This document shows positions 1 to 11,592 of a stretch of 64,000 nt of DNA, in pieces. The DNA comes from Pholis gunnellus. Its lineage: Eukaryota; Chordata; Actinopteri; Perciformes; Pholidae. The number at the start of each line of letters is the position of its first letter. Position 1 is the first letter of the stretch. The translations under genes and the position numbers were made by a program. Location: NCBI GenBank assembly GCA_910591455.2, contig OU342806.1:1091941-1155940 (forward strand), in the 5' to 3' direction. Below the pieces are notes generated by a model. It was not told where the DNA came from. It ran no database searches and saw nothing but the letters and a program-made list of their open reading frames with translations.

Positions 1-3
1 TAC

Positions 4-958
4 CTTGCGCAGCATGTCGTTCTGCTCCACGTTGTGGATCTCTCTGGAGTTGATCTCCCCTTTGAGGGTGTACTCAAAGAACTTCCCGCTGACGTTGAGC
101 AGCACGGTGCTGACGGGTCCGACCTTCAGCGAGCAGCTCGGCGGCGTCTTGTTGTGGTAGCTGGTGGCGGGGATGCCGTACCGCAGGATCACACCGACCA
201 GCAGACCTGAGGAGAACCAGAGCAGCGGACCGTCAACGAAATACAAAGCTCTATTGTTCCCGAGAGGACTCTGTTTCTCACAAGAACAACAACAGACCAA
301 CAAACACACGTGACACCAACTAACATCACATAAAGCAGAAGAAGCATCATTTGGGAAATTCATGAAAGACATCAGTCGGAATCTTGGTTTTTGTCCGTCA
401 GCATCCTGGTGTTCGGCCGTCGCCATCTTGTTTTCTAAGGCCACATTAAAAGCATCCTAGCATTAGCGTTAGCATGCCATGTCAGTGATATTGCCCGGTT
501 ACTTGTATTCCAGTAAACTCAATAGTTATCTCATTCATATTTACAGGAGGAAAAACAATGATTTCTTTAGTTTTCTTTATGTTCAAAATCAACGAGTGGT
601 GAACCTGAGTTCTGGTCTCATCGTGGGTTCAGAGGCCTCAGAGCTGCATCGTCTCCTGAGGGCTGACGCAGACATTGGTGCACAATGTGAACGTGTGATA
701 CGATAAAACAGCAGAGGCCACGACGTCCACGAGGACCGTCAGACAAACACTATCGCATGTGAAATGTTTGGTTTTCGACACGTCGTTATAAACGTACGAC
801 TCCTCCTCCGCTCGCTGTCTGAACCTCAGAGCGAGCAGACGGACGGCAGCAGAGCAGAGGAAGACAAACGGGGAGATGGTGAGCAGAGGCTTGTGTTGAG
901 AACAAAAAGGGACGAGGCCGGCGGTTAGAGAACATAAATCCTCTGATCAGGCGAAGCG

Positions 959-1051
<93 letters not shown>

Positions 1052-2043
1052 CGCCTGCTGTGTGTCAACATAATAAACCTCATAGTAGATCTCAGACTTC
1101 AGGTTCTTTCCAGCTCGTGGGAGGTTTTGTGTTTTAATAACAGGAAGTACCATAAAGGTCCTCCCTGTCATACATCACTCTCTTCCTTTAAACGGATTGG
1201 TCGTGATTGTGCCGCCACAGTAATCTCATTACACCGACTGAACGCAACCTTTCTTTCTGCAGAATCTGCTCTTTATACAGAAAGTCAATATTGGGACAAG
1301 TTTCACTTGGCAGCTCTTTGATGCTGGTGATGGTCCACATAGTGACCTCTGACCCCACGGACGGTTCAACGCCATCAAAGTGAAGAACACTGATGAATGA
1401 ATGTGTATTAAACCACATCTGGAAATAGTAAATCTCTGCTGTAATAATATTATCGGTTCCTGTTTTGAACCCGACTGCTAACTGAAACAGAGACTCACAG
1501 GACTCCGTTCACCGTCTCAGCATCAGAACAGATCAAAGTTTGTCCTCTTCATGCGTCGTCTGATCCGCCGTGAAGAGAAGCGAGATGTTCTGCTGAGACG
1601 TGGTGTCAGCGGTCTGAAGTCAGACACGCTCTGTTGTTGATCTCTGCTCCGGCTCTTAACGGTTTATTAGTGAATATTCTGCTCTCACAGTAACTCACCG
1701 TCACAGAAACACATGCAGTGAGCGAGGCTTCGGTTAGCGTTCAGCCGTTCACTCGGTCGCTTTAACGAAGTCTGCATCAGCACAGAGCCTCGTACTCCTC
1801 TCTGCACAACAACTTTAAATACACACTTATTTTAACATACTCTTAGTTTGTTTGTTTATCATATTTTATTGTAAATTGTCATATCTTTTATTCTTAAATT
1901 ATGTATTTTACTATATTGCTTATTGTCACTCACCAATCACAAACTTACTTTGCAATGAATTGTTACAAATATCTCAGTGTAGGAAGGAACATATGAATCT
2001 GCTCACAACGAGCTCTGTGAGAGATAGGTATATATATATATAT

Positions 2044-2092
<49 letters not shown>

Positions 2093-2874
2093 TGAATTTA
2101 AATATATATATTATATTATATTAGAGAGAAGACAGACATCTCTATGGTCCACATCTGCAACTCGCACCAAAAAGAACTGAAGACTGTATTTTGCGGTGGA
2201 CTGTCCCTTTAAAAAGATGCATGACGATGTTCGATATTCTTTTATTAAATGCACTTTAAAACAGCTCATGATATTTTTACTCCGTCTTGTGTCCCATCTT
2301 GTCCTCCTTCAGTACTTTGAAAGCTTTAAAGATGTAATACTGTCAGATTCTCTGCATGATGGACTCTGATGGACTCACAGGACCTGAGCAGCACCAGGAT
2401 CAGTCATCGCGTCTACGACACCAGACACACGACCATAACGCTGCACGCGCAGCAGCAGCTTCTAACTGATGTGAGATGTGTTTGCACTTCCATCATCTTC
2501 AGCTCCACCACTCTGAATCACGCAAAGCCTGCTGCGTGTGTGCGTGCGTGCGTGTGCGCGCGCGCGGGTGTGTACGTGTTGGAGCGTTAAAACCGACGAG
2601 CCTCACCGTAAATCATTGCCAGCCCGGTCTCGTGAAGGAAGCGCACCCTCCGGTGCTTGAAGAGCCAGATGGTGAGAATCGTTAAGGTCAGCAGCAGAAT
2701 GAACGTCAGCAGATTGACGCTGTCCTGTCGGTGACTTTCCTCAGCCTCCTTCTCGGTGGTGAGTTCTTCCATTCCGCCGTCCTCCGCCTGCAGCCCGGAC
2801 ACCGCCGCGCTCAGGAGCATCCAGGCGGGCATCATCGTGGTCTTCATCATCATCATCTTGTTGGTTCTCATCAT
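4..2874 (-). CDS. slc9a7: Organellar sodium/proton exchanger NHE7, first two coding exons (partial)
   Basis: Two coding exons are visible on the minus strand: 2874-2607 (start uncertain) and 206-4. They join in phase 1, and the gene continues off the left edge after a GTA donor at 3-1. NHE7 exchanges luminal protons for Na+ or K+ in the trans-Golgi network and endosomes. Exon 1 encodes a methionine-rich leader, then EKEAEESHRQDSVNLLTF, then a strongly hydrophobic helix (LLTLTILTIWLF) followed by KHRRVRFLHETGLAMIYG. Exon 2 continues GLLVGVILRYGIPATS and ends NDMLRK. The spelling VRFLHETGL plus ILRYG.PATS fits NHE7 better than NHE6, and the neighbour rp2 is also beside SLC9A7 in human. The reading frame is open up to a methionine at 2964. 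I prefer the ATG at 2874 because it places a signal-like hydrophobic leader at the N-terminus. That start is inference. Confidence 0.88.
961..1047. repeat. (CA)n microsatellite
   Basis: An uninterrupted CA dinucleotide run of about 87 bp inside slc9a7 intron 1. The poly-VC ORF on the opposite strand is an artefact of this repeat. Confidence 0.97.
2029..2092. repeat. (TA)n with CA end, AT-rich microsatellite
   Basis: Alternating TA with short CA interruptions in slc9a7 intron 1. Confidence 0.9.
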
Positions 2875-4009
2875 CGAGCGTCCATTGGTGCAGGATGCTG
2901 CTGCTGCTGCTGCTGGAGACACACGGAGCTCTCTATGCCATGTCACTGCTGTAAAGGTGCACACAGCTGAGCTCGAGCGGGGAAACGATTCAGCACCGTC
3001 CGCTGCAGGTTCAGCCTTTTAAAGGAACACTGCGCCACGCGACGAGAGAGCGCGAGAGAGGAGCGGAGGAGCGCTGCCTGTGTGGAGGAGACCACATCAC
3101 ACACAGTCCACTTCATAGGGGCTCTACCGAAAACATACTTTATATATGTATATAAAGTAATATATATATACATATATATTTAAATATGTAAAGTTTAAAA
3201 AATACAATAAACATGAACAAATATATGTAAACATATAAAAAAAATACTAAACATTAAATAATATACATGTATGTACATATATTGACATATAAAGTTTTAA
3301 AAATGAAATAATATATATACATACGTATATATATTGCCAAAGCATAAAAATAAAAAAGTAAACGATATTAATATTTATATTCACACAACATTAACATAAC
3401 ATTATGATTGTTATACGATAATATATAAATATACAGTATTGGAATTACATTTCAACAAACACGGGTGTGTCTGTGTGTGTGTCTGTGTCTGTGTGTGCGT
3501 GCGTGCGGGTGTGTGTGTGTGTGTTGATACATATTGAGCACCAACATCTGCCTTGTCTCCTTCTCTTAGCAGTATATTTAATGTTGAGAGCTCATTAAAC
3601 TCTTTGAATTCTGTGATTACAGCGTTGAATTTGTTCTGTATTTCATGGACTGTTTTACATTTTAGGAGGAAGTGCACAGTGACCACATCCTCAGGCTTTT
3701 GTTTGGTTGCCATGTTTTTCTGTCTTCCTGTGGGGATTTCCAGTTTGTCTGCTTATATCTCTGACACTAGATTTATATTCTGACCATTTCAAGCGACGGA
3801 GTCGCTGCCGGGAGATTTTGATGAATTTGCAGTTCGATCGTTCAAAACAGGAAACTCACATCAGGCTGAGATTAGATTCTTAAAGATCCGGACTTTTGAC
3901 AGATACAGATACAGTACAGATACAGTACAGATACAACAACCTGGTCTTATAGTAGTACATCTATATAGTGGGTGAGAGATGGGATGGTACACAGGGGGGC
4001 ACAGCTGAA

Positions 4010-4036
4010 GGGGGGGGGGGGGGGGGGGGGGGGGGG
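4010..4036 (+). repeat. Poly-G tract, about 27 bases
   Basis: An unbroken run of G. The length in the assembly is probably approximate because such runs sequence poorly. Confidence 0.9.
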
Positions 4037-4262
4037 CATTCCCAAGACTTTAAAGCATTTCATATATGGTCAGTGGATCCAACTTGGGGCCCTCAACAGC
4101 CCCGGGGCCCCTAACAAGTCGATCCAGCATGCTTTGTGCCGCAATGTGGTGAAACAGAAGGGTTGCTGGTTTCACGTGGATTTAAAGGGCCAGTGTGTAG
4201 CTGTTGGGGGATCTGAATATAATAACTATGTTCTCACTGTTTTATAATCACCTGAAACCACA

Positions 4263-4720
4263 GACTGTCTCTAAGAAGAGGACGTAGTCATCGTCACGTC
4301 ACTCGTTCATTTGTGGACTGAGGTTCTGAAGCCTCAAGTTTGGCGTTTTGGTCGTCACCATCTTGTTTTTTTGCAACCAGTGAACAGGAAGTGACCATAT
4401 GTGGACTGAGGAGGAGTGACGTAGAGACGGCGTATACGTCTCTGGTAGAGACCTGTCAATCACTGTGTAGCCCCGCCCCTAAAGCATCCCCTGCTTTATG
4501 GTCTGTTTGACTCTAAATGGACCATCATTTACTAAATGAACATCATGCTGTATTGAAGAAGACTTGAAACTAGAGATTGAGACCATAAACTCATGTTTAC
4601 AATGTTTACTGAGGTAATAAATCAAGAGAGAAGTAGAGTCATTTTCTCATAGACTTCTATACAACCAGAGGAGTCGCCCCCTGGTGGACACTAGAGAGAA
4701 TGCAGCTTTAACACATGAAG
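4263..4720 (+). repeat. Interspersed repeat family A, near full-length copy
   Basis: This matches copies at 9298-9665 (inverted), 18650-18925, 28862-29350 and 60392-60842, with shorter pieces at 22945-23080, 26270-26340 and 51560-51716. Landmarks in order are GCCATCTTGTTTTTTTGCAA, CAGGAAGTGACCATATGTGG, AGTGACGTAGAGAC, TCAATCACTGTGTAGCCCCG, CATCATGCTGTATTGAAG, ACAATGTTTACTGAGG and CGCCCCCTGGTGGACACTAG. It has no ORF. The class was not determined; a non-autonomous element is the likely explanation. Confidence 0.85.
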
Positions 4721-5145
4721 CTTTGGCTTCACTGGAGGTTGCTCCTGTCACGTTGTTGCATTACTTGAAGGCCACCGTAGTTCTATACGGTGAAACTGAG
4801 GTAACGTGAGCTCTTCTGCATTGCACTTTGTGACATTTAACACTCAGATGCTCTTTTAATACGACTCCACAAGTTCAGCATCATTAGTGTTTTTGTATTT
4901 GAACGTACAGAAACATCAGCTGCTGTTTTCACCAGACTCAGAGTCTCCTGAACTCATCCTCCACATAATAAGACAGTTTTGTTTTTATTGTATTCTTATC
5001 TAACAAACTGGGATAACTGCATGTTGTTATGACAATAAACGAACCTTGTAACCTTTAAAGTCAGGTGATGACACAGATTATGAAAAGGGGATGTACAGAA
5101 AGAGCATCTCTCCCAGACGCATGATGGGGGATTACCTATTATTAG

Positions 5146-5215
5146 AGTGGCCGAGTGGCTTAAATTGCCAGCTAATCTGACGTCCGGTTGCACGTGGGTC
5201 CGTGTTTGATTGTGT
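5146..5215 (+). repeat. tRNA-like remnant (Leu/Ser type A box)
   Basis: GAGTGGCCGAGTGGCTTAA has a good Leu/Ser tRNA A box. The following arms do not fold well and the B box (about GTTTGATTG) is badly degraded. It is more likely a tRNA pseudogene or SINE head than a working tRNA. Confidence 0.35.
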
Positions 5216-6397
5216 TCATGTAGCTGTAGTCTCTGTACCGTATCAATGCTAAAAACACACACACTTGCATTCAATTGCATGATTTGATTCTGAACTATTT
5301 TCAGTCATTTATTATGATTTAATGTAAGATATTTTACTTGTATAAGCAGCTTTTTGTGGCAAAGACAACACCCAGAGAGTTGTGTAGATGACGGTGCGTT
5401 CAAGGTAGTCTGGTAAATTAGTGTGTTTGTGAATTTCCTCCTCGCTGACCATTGATACAAATGGTGAGATCAATGTGTGATCAATTGTTTTGATTATTGT
5501 TGTTGTTCATGGAAGAGACAGATCCTCCCCTTGTTGTTTAATTTAATTTATAAATCTTTTTAAAGTTATCACTTTTGTTTATCCGTGTTCTTTAAAAGAA
5601 AACCTAAATTAAGAACAATACGGAGGAGGAATTCATTTAATTACACCATCGTGTACTTCATGATATTCACAGATATTACATGATTGTATATGCCAGAGGA
5701 AGTTAATTTAACTTGTAAAAATATCTTGTTTAAATCATAAGCGTAGATTTAGTGACGTTCATTATTTGTCCTTTAAGAACATGGCAACCTGTAAAGCAAC
5801 GGTTGCAATCTTCCATAAAACAGAATGAAAGACGAAGCAACCGGAGGTGGAAAGCAACTGACTACATTACCCAAGGAATACATTTAAGTACAATTTTGAG
5901 GTACTTGTACTTTACTTGAGTATTTCCGTTCTATGCTACTTTACTACCTCGAATACATTCAATAATAATAAGTCAATAATGAGCTCCACCGTTACCAGCA
6001 TTGAAGTGATGAACACATTAATGCATCAATAATTATAATCCAATTATATAAAATATTATTCTGCATGATGCGTACTTTTAATTTATGTTAATACTAATAT
6101 AATGACTAGACTGCAATTAATAATGATGAGACAGAAGGTCATAAATATGAGCTAAAAGTAATACTTTTGAGATGGAAGTTCATAATGATCACTTATTATT
6201 ATGTAGTTTTACTGGCAGTGCTGGACTTCCATAAAACCAACACCCGACTATAAAATACTAAACTGCGGAAATCTCTTTTCTACTTCTTTCACCCAAACGC
6301 CTCATGAGGACACGCCTCCTGTACGTGAACCCGTGACGCCATCACGTCGCTCTATCCTCGCCCTGTGATTGGCTGCTGTAGCTAGCTCTGGTGGAGG

Positions 6398-6446
6398 AGA
6401 GAGAGAGAGAGAGCGAGAGAGAGCGAGAGAGAGAGAGAGAGAGAGG
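6398..6446. repeat. (GA)n microsatellite upstream of rp2
   Basis: A purine run GAGAGA/GCGAGAGA about 150 bp before the rp2 start codon, probably in the promoter or 5' leader. Confidence 0.9.
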
Positions 6447-6498
6447 TGTGAAACAGAAGAGTTGCTCGTCCCTAACGAACCGTCTGCTGCTCCGGTGT

Positions 6499-6557
6499 TC
6501 TTCTTCTTCTTCTTCTTCTTCTTCTTCTTCTTCTTCTTCTTCTTCTTCTTCTTCTTC
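6499..6557. repeat. (CTT)n trinucleotide repeat in the rp2 leader
   Basis: About 19 CTT units end 35 bp before the rp2 ATG at 6592. If transcription starts upstream, this is a long polypyrimidine element in the 5' UTR. It creates the spurious poly-F, poly-S and poly-K ORFs seen here on both strands. Confidence 0.92.
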
Positions 6558-6591
6558 TCCGCTTCACGTTCCCGGCCGCACAGACTCCACG

Positions 6592-6812
6592 ATGGGCTGT
6601 TTCTTCTCCAAGAAGTCCAAGAGGAAGTCCTCCGAGAGAGGAGACGAGCGGACGCCGCAGACGACGACCGTCGACACGACGACGTCGGGCCACGCTGTTC
6701 CCCTTGGCAACAACAGCGAGGAGGCTCCGAAGCAGTACAGCTGGGACAAGCGGGAGAAGGTAACCACAGCAACAGCCACAACAACAACAACCACAACAAC
6801 AATAACAACAAT

Positions 6813-6849
<37 letters not shown>

Positions 6850-7684
6850 GTGTGTCTGAGCCGTGTCACACCTTCTGTGTCGCTTCCTTGTCGCTGCTGC
6901 AGGTTGTGATGAAGATGATAATAAGATCATTCTGATGAAGATGATAACAGGAGTGTTTCATGTGAAGCTGCTGTGTGGTCATTGTGCAGACATAATGTAT
7001 TTAATTCTCATATAATTATATAAAAAGATGAAATGTCTGCAAAGACTCTAATACACTAATATTAATATTAAACATGTAACTGAAGCGTGTTAGCAGCATT
7101 ATAGCATTTAAATCTACTAAAAGATATACAAACATCAATCATGTTCTATGATTATTAACATGAATGTTTAATCACACTCTTATATTTACATGTGTTAAAT
7201 CAGCCGATGTACACGGTGTGAGTCTAATATCACGGTGTGAGTCTAATATCACGGTGTGAGTCTAATATCACGGTGTGGGTCTAATATCACGGTGTGAGTC
7301 TAATATCACGGTGTGAGTTTAATATCACGGTGTAGAATCCACACACATCACCGTGCATTGAACAGACAAACGCTTTAATGTGAAACATACTAAACTGAAG
7401 CCTTCCACAGCGAGGAGGAGGAAGTATTCACATCCTCCACTGCAGTAAAGGTACGACAACTACACTGTGAAAATACTCCACAACAAGTAAACGTAGCATG
7501 AAACAACAACACACAGAAACCAGAATGCTCCTCCTGTTCTAATAAATACAAGAAGTACATCAATGCAGCAAGTATTTACAATACAAATAATAATTCTACA
7601 AGTTTGAAATAATAATCCTTCACTTCAATCTGAACCCTGAATATTATGAATGAAGGACCTCCATGTGTATACGTGTGTGTATAT

Positions 7685-7726
<42 letters not shown>

Positions 7727-10700
7727 ATATATATATATATGTATATATACATGTGTATATGAATCTTTTGTTCCATATCTGTGGCATCTCTAAATAATCA
7801 GATTTCCATGTTTCCTGTATTAATGCAGCGCTCGTTGTTGTGTGTGATGACATCACGGCTCTTATCTCATTATGGGATTACAACACAGTTCACAGCTGAC
7901 CACAACATGGCTGCTGCTTCTTCTTCTGCTTCTTCTTCTGCTTCTTCTTCTGCTTCTGCTTCTTCTTCTGCTTCTTCTTCAGGCTGGTTAAACGTCCGCG
8001 TTGACTCGCGGGATGTAACGAGTCAAACTGTGGTCGACCACATAACACACGTCTGAAAATAGCTCAATAAGAAGCTGCAGGTGGTCACATGACCACATCT
8101 CATGGAGGGAAAACGTTTTAACGTCAGTGGAACATCAAATTAGACTCTGAGATAGAGTAAAAGTACTACAGCCACACTAGTGGAAAGTATACAAGTGTAG
8201 TGAAAGTAAAAGTATTTATTGATCAGTGACGTGAGGTCTGTGTTCTGGTGAATGAACGCTGGTGTCTCTGCTCAGGTGGACCCTAAAGACTACATGCTGA
8301 CGGGGCTCAGAGACGTGACGGTGGGCCGCCTGCCCGGCAAGCTCAACGGCCAGCAGTTCGTCATCCAGGAGTGCGAGAACTGCGACATCTTCGTGTTGGA
8401 CCACTCGGCCACCGTCACCATCGACGACTGCGTGAACTGCCGCGTGGTCCTCGGGCCCACCAAGGGCAGCGTGTTCTTCAGGGACTGTAAGGACGTCAAG
8501 TGCGTCGTCGCCTGCCAGCAGTTCCGCACGCGGGACTGTAAAAAGATGGAGGTGTTCCTGTGCTGCGCCACGCAGCCCATCATCGAGTCCTCCACGGGCA
8601 TGAAGTTCGGCTGCTTCCAGTACTTCTACCCCGAGCTGGCGTTCCACTTCAAGGACGCCGGGCTCAGCATCTTCAACAACAACTGGAGCAACGTGCACGA
8701 CTTCACGCCGGTGTCCGGGGAGAACAACTGGAGCCTGCTGCCGGAGGCCTCGGCCGTTCTGGATTCGGTGCCCATCCCGGACCCGGAGTCCGAATTCAAG
8801 TCGGTTCGGATCTCCGGCAACGCCGAACGCAGCATCGTGCCTTTGACGAAGGGCGGGCGGCGAAAGGACAGCGAGGAGTCCTGCCTCTTCGTCTTCTTCG
8901 CCGGAGAATACGCCACCGCCAACGCCCGCAAACTGATCGACGAGGTGAGTGTGAGGAGGTTCCACTCGGTCCGACGCGGCTGGTTATGAAGCGTCTTAAC
9001 ATGAGACATGAGATAAACAGTATGAAAGTATATATGAGATAAAAGAGTCTCACATACTGATGTGAAAGGAAGAAAAGATGAAGCTCAGTGAGCACCGATG
9101 GTGAAAAGATGCTCAAAACTGGTTCAAAGAACTTTGTCACATTTAGGCCGTATTTCACAGAGACTTGAATTTTTTCATCCTCCCTTTGCTAATAATTGCA
9201 AATCTTCATTTTAGAGCCTATAATTAAGAACACATCCACATTTCTCAGTTGAAACCAGGAGGCAACCTCCGGTTCTTTAAAGTTCTTCAAAGCTTCATGA
9301 GTTAAAGCTGCATTCTCTCTAGTGTCCACCAGGGGGCGACTCCTCTGGTTGTATAGAAGTCTATGAGAAAATGACTCTACTTCTCTCTTGATTTATTACC
9401 TCAGTAAACATTGTAAACATGAGTTTATGGTCTCAATCTCTAGTTTCAAGTCTACTTCAATACAGCATGATGTTCATTTAGTAAATGATGGTCCATTTAG
9501 AGTCACACAGACCATAAAGCAGGGGATGCTTTAGGGGCGGGGCTACACAGTGATTGACAGGTCTCTACCAGAGATGTATACGGCGTCTCTACGTCACTCC
9601 TCCTCAGTCCAGATATAAACAAGATGGCGACGACCAAAACGCAGAACTCGAGGCTTCAAAACGTCCACAAAGTCTGTCGTGAAAACTTTTATTGCAAATC
9701 AAGTTTGAACCAACTTTTGACATCTTAACTGTATTTTAAATGTCTTTCAAACTTAGAACATGCTCTCTGTGAAACACTTCCTGATTCCACATCAATGTTC
9801 CCGTTACGATGAACAGGAAGCAGCACAAAGTCTGTACGGTTCCATATTTATCACATTTTATTTGAGGCATTAACACATTTAACCGCTCAGTGAAACACTA
9901 CTTTGGCTGAATGTTGCATCATCACTGAGGTTCACATCACTGTCATATAATAAAGTCGATCTTATCTTTAATATTCCCTCTGATATGCCGTGAGTTTAAC
10001 ATGCTGACTCGCTGTCTGTTTTAGTAGATGCATATAAATACGTGTAGTATTCTATAAGTGTTCCTGAAGTTCTGCTTTGTGTTGTTCAGCTGACTTTAAA
10101 CGCTGCGTAAACATTCCAGTGATGTTTGAGAGTCGGAGGATTCTTTAAATACTTTGAAGTACTTCATATTAAAGACGTTTCTCTCTCCGCGTGTTCAGGT
10201 CACCGCTAAAGGCTTCGTGCTGATCCAGACCAAGGAGGTGTCCATGAAACCTGAAGACGTGAAGCGAGTGTTCCAGAGCAGTGCGGAGGACCTGGTGGAG
10301 TGGATCACTAAAGGTGCGTTCATGCTGCTGCTGCTCAGGAACTCAGCCGGATGTGTGAGATCTTATCTGACAAGTAGTTTCATATTTGCATTTAATGAGA
10401 GAAGAAGAACACTGATCCTTAAAGAGACAGTACTGATGTTCTGTAGTGAGGTTCTCCTCCACAGTCAGGGTTCTACTGCAGCAGATGAGTTCATAGAAAC
10501 AGAGTAATGTTCTGCTGTGGACGTATGTTAGACTCCTAACAGAATGTCTATCTGTGTGAGTGAACGCTGTGTGTGTTAAAGAGGGAGGCTTGAGGATTAT
10601 GTGTTCTTTAATCTCTCTGAAGGTTCGGTCATCGCTCTGGAGCTGAATGGAGACGGCGTGGTGGACGCCTGTAAGAGCATCGCCACCGACGTGTTCAGCG

Positions 10701-10876
10701 GCACCAAGGTGATGAGAACCGACCCGGAGTCTCTTCTTCTGCACGTCACAAACACAACGCGTCTCATCTACAATGTTTGATTTCTGCTGCAGGTCTTCGT
10801 CTCCGATAACAAAAACTCGTCCTCTCGAGATGTCGACAGCTTCTTCAACTTCGCTGACATGCAGATGGGTTTGTGA
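6592..10876 (+). CDS. rp2: RP2, ARL3 GTPase-activating protein
   Basis: Five coding exons: 6592-6759, 8276-8944, 10199-10313, 10623-10708 and 10793-10876. They join in phases 0, 0, 1, 0 and give 373 residues (human has 350). RP2 is the GAP for ARL3-GTP and controls release of lipidated cargo at the cilium base; loss causes X-linked retinitis pigmentosa in humans. The N-terminus is MGCFFSKK, where Gly2 and Cys3 are the known myristoylation and palmitoylation sites. A Ser/Thr-rich insert of about 20 residues follows before PKQYSWDKREK. Exon 2 encodes almost the whole TBCC/C-CAP beta-helix, including CENCDIFVLDHSATVTIDDC and ACQQFRTRDCKKMEVFLCC. The Arg of QQFR, residue 140 here, aligns with the human arginine finger R118. 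The C-terminal NDK-like domain follows (GFVLIQTKEVSM, VIALELNGDG) and ends DSFFNFADMQMGL. All key residues are intact. Confidence 0.97.
6764..6849. repeat. CAA/CAG trinucleotide repeat next to the rp2 exon 1 donor
   Basis: ACCACAGCAACAGCCACAAC, CAACAATAACAA and then about 11 CAG units begin 5 bases inside intron 1. Confidence 0.9.
7214..7330. repeat. 19-bp minisatellite in rp2 intron 1
   Basis: About six units of ACGGTGTGAGTCTAATATC. Each carries a GTGTGAGT that looks loosely like a 5' splice site. Confidence 0.9.
7680..7760. repeat. AT/GT dinucleotide repeat
   Basis: TATATA with TGTA interruptions in rp2 intron 1. Confidence 0.85.
7915..7981. repeat. (CTT)nCTG compound trinucleotide repeat
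   Basis: Units of GCTTCTTCTTCT in rp2 intron 1. Confidence 0.88.
9298..9665 (-). repeat. Interspersed repeat family A, inverted copy in rp2 intron 2
   Basis: Reverse complement of the copy at 4263-4720, from CTAGTGTCCACCAGGGGGCG through CAAGATGGCGACGACC. Its end sits at a TTAA (AGTTAAAGCTGCATTC). Confidence 0.85.
10408..10615 (+). repeat. MITE-like family B copy in rp2 intron 3
   Basis: It begins at CCTTAAAGAGACAGTACTGA and carries GGTTCTACTGCAGCAGATGA and ATGTTAGACTCCTAACAGAA. Related copies are at 12460-12790 and 53896-54312. TTAA at the end suggests a piggyBac-type target site. It lies between rp2 exons 3 and 4. Confidence 0.75.
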
Positions 10877-11233
10877 GCGAAACCGAGCATCCAAACAAAC
10901 CGATTCCCCTGAACGCCTCGCCGTCCTGATACCAGCTGATCCGCTGTGAGTCTGCAGACTGAAGCTCATCTAGAAACATCCAGTCGTCGCTGAGAGTGCT
11001 GTGAATATTTATATTTCTATGAATGTATTCGGTTGCTTTTATCGATTTGTGAATGTAGCTCTTTGCTGTAAATGTAATTCATTTTAATGTAAAGCTTTGT
11101 TTTTCTGATGTGAAACCGTCGATGCAGCAGAAAAAACACGAGCACACGAATGGGAAAATATTTTATTTATATAAATATATATATTTATATAAATACTATA
11201 TATATATATATATATTGTAATATATCTATAGAT

Positions 11234-11235
<2 letters not shown>

Positions 11236-11296
<61 letters not shown>
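11236..11296. repeat. (GT)n microsatellite
   Basis: About 30 GT units, 360 bp after the rp2 stop codon. Confidence 0.95.
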
Positions 11297-11299
<3 letters not shown>

Positions 11300-11592
11300 C
11301 GGTTACTCTTCTCTTGTAGGCTGAACTGTGACCGTTGGATTGTCTTCTGCAGATGAACTCGCTGTATTATAGTTCTGTGACGTAGCCAACTCACGTGATC
11401 ATTATTATTTTGTAATCTGTGTTTTATACTCTGCTGAATGTTGTTCTTTTTTTGTATATGGACACAAAAATGTATGTTCTTTATCATTTTTTTAGTAAAA
11501 GTTTCATAAAGTCTGACTTCTTTTAGTTAAAATGCTTTTTTCACAGCCGTGCTGTTATTCTGTGTTAAAGAGTGAACCAACGAGAACGACAG

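Larger units (their letters stand above)
207..2606 (-). other. Intron 1 of slc9a7
   Basis: About 2.4 kb between the two slc9a7 coding exons. It holds a (CA)n run at 961-1047, an AT-rich TATA/CACA run near 2029-2092 and a TGCG/GCGC run near 2535-2575. A short stretch at about 385-440 resembles the 5' part of interspersed family A (GCCATCTTGTTTT). No coding potential was seen beyond small random ORFs. Confidence 0.75.
2875..6591. other. Divergent intergenic region between slc9a7 and rp2
   Basis: About 3.7 kb between two genes pointing away from each other, so it should hold both promoters. The slc9a7 side (2875-3100) is GC-rich with a CGCGACGAGAGAGCGCGAGA-type stretch, which is CpG-island-like. 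It then contains AT-rich DNA (3120-3420), a GT/TGCG run (3466-3526), a G homopolymer (4010-4036), a family A interspersed repeat (4263-4720), a tRNA-like remnant (about 5146-5215) and the rp2 leader with (GA)n and (CTT)n. No gene was seen. Confidence 0.7.
6760..8275 (+). other. Intron 1 of rp2
   Basis: It starts with a CAA-rich run that turns into (CAG)n within 60 bp of the donor. It then holds a 19-bp minisatellite (7214-7330), AT/GT repeats (7680-7760) and a (CTT)3CTG-type repeat (7915-7980). The piece at 7415-7490 resembles a dispersed fish repeat (AAAATACTCCACAACAAGTA) also seen at 57640-57680. No gene was seen. Confidence 0.8.

Noticed and set aside
4..2874. slc9a6 instead of slc9a7
   Set aside because: KHRRVRFLHETGL, VGVILRYG.PATS and the rp2 neighbour favour NHE7; NHE6 has KHRRARFLHETGL and VLRYGIHVPS by my knowledge of the family.
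5146..5215. A functional tRNA-Leu or tRNA-Ser gene
   Set aside because: Only the A box is good; the anticodon and T arms do not pair and the B box is degraded.
6302..6935. Several overlapping ORFs with poly-F, poly-S, poly-K or poly-R around the rp2 start
   Set aside because: They are created by (GA)n, (CTT)n and (CAG)n; only the frame beginning MGCFFSKK at 6592 is real.
8216..8965. 249-codon ORF antisense to rp2 exon 2
   Set aside because: It mirrors a GC-rich, codon-biased exon with strong rp2 homology on the other strand; it is a shadow frame.
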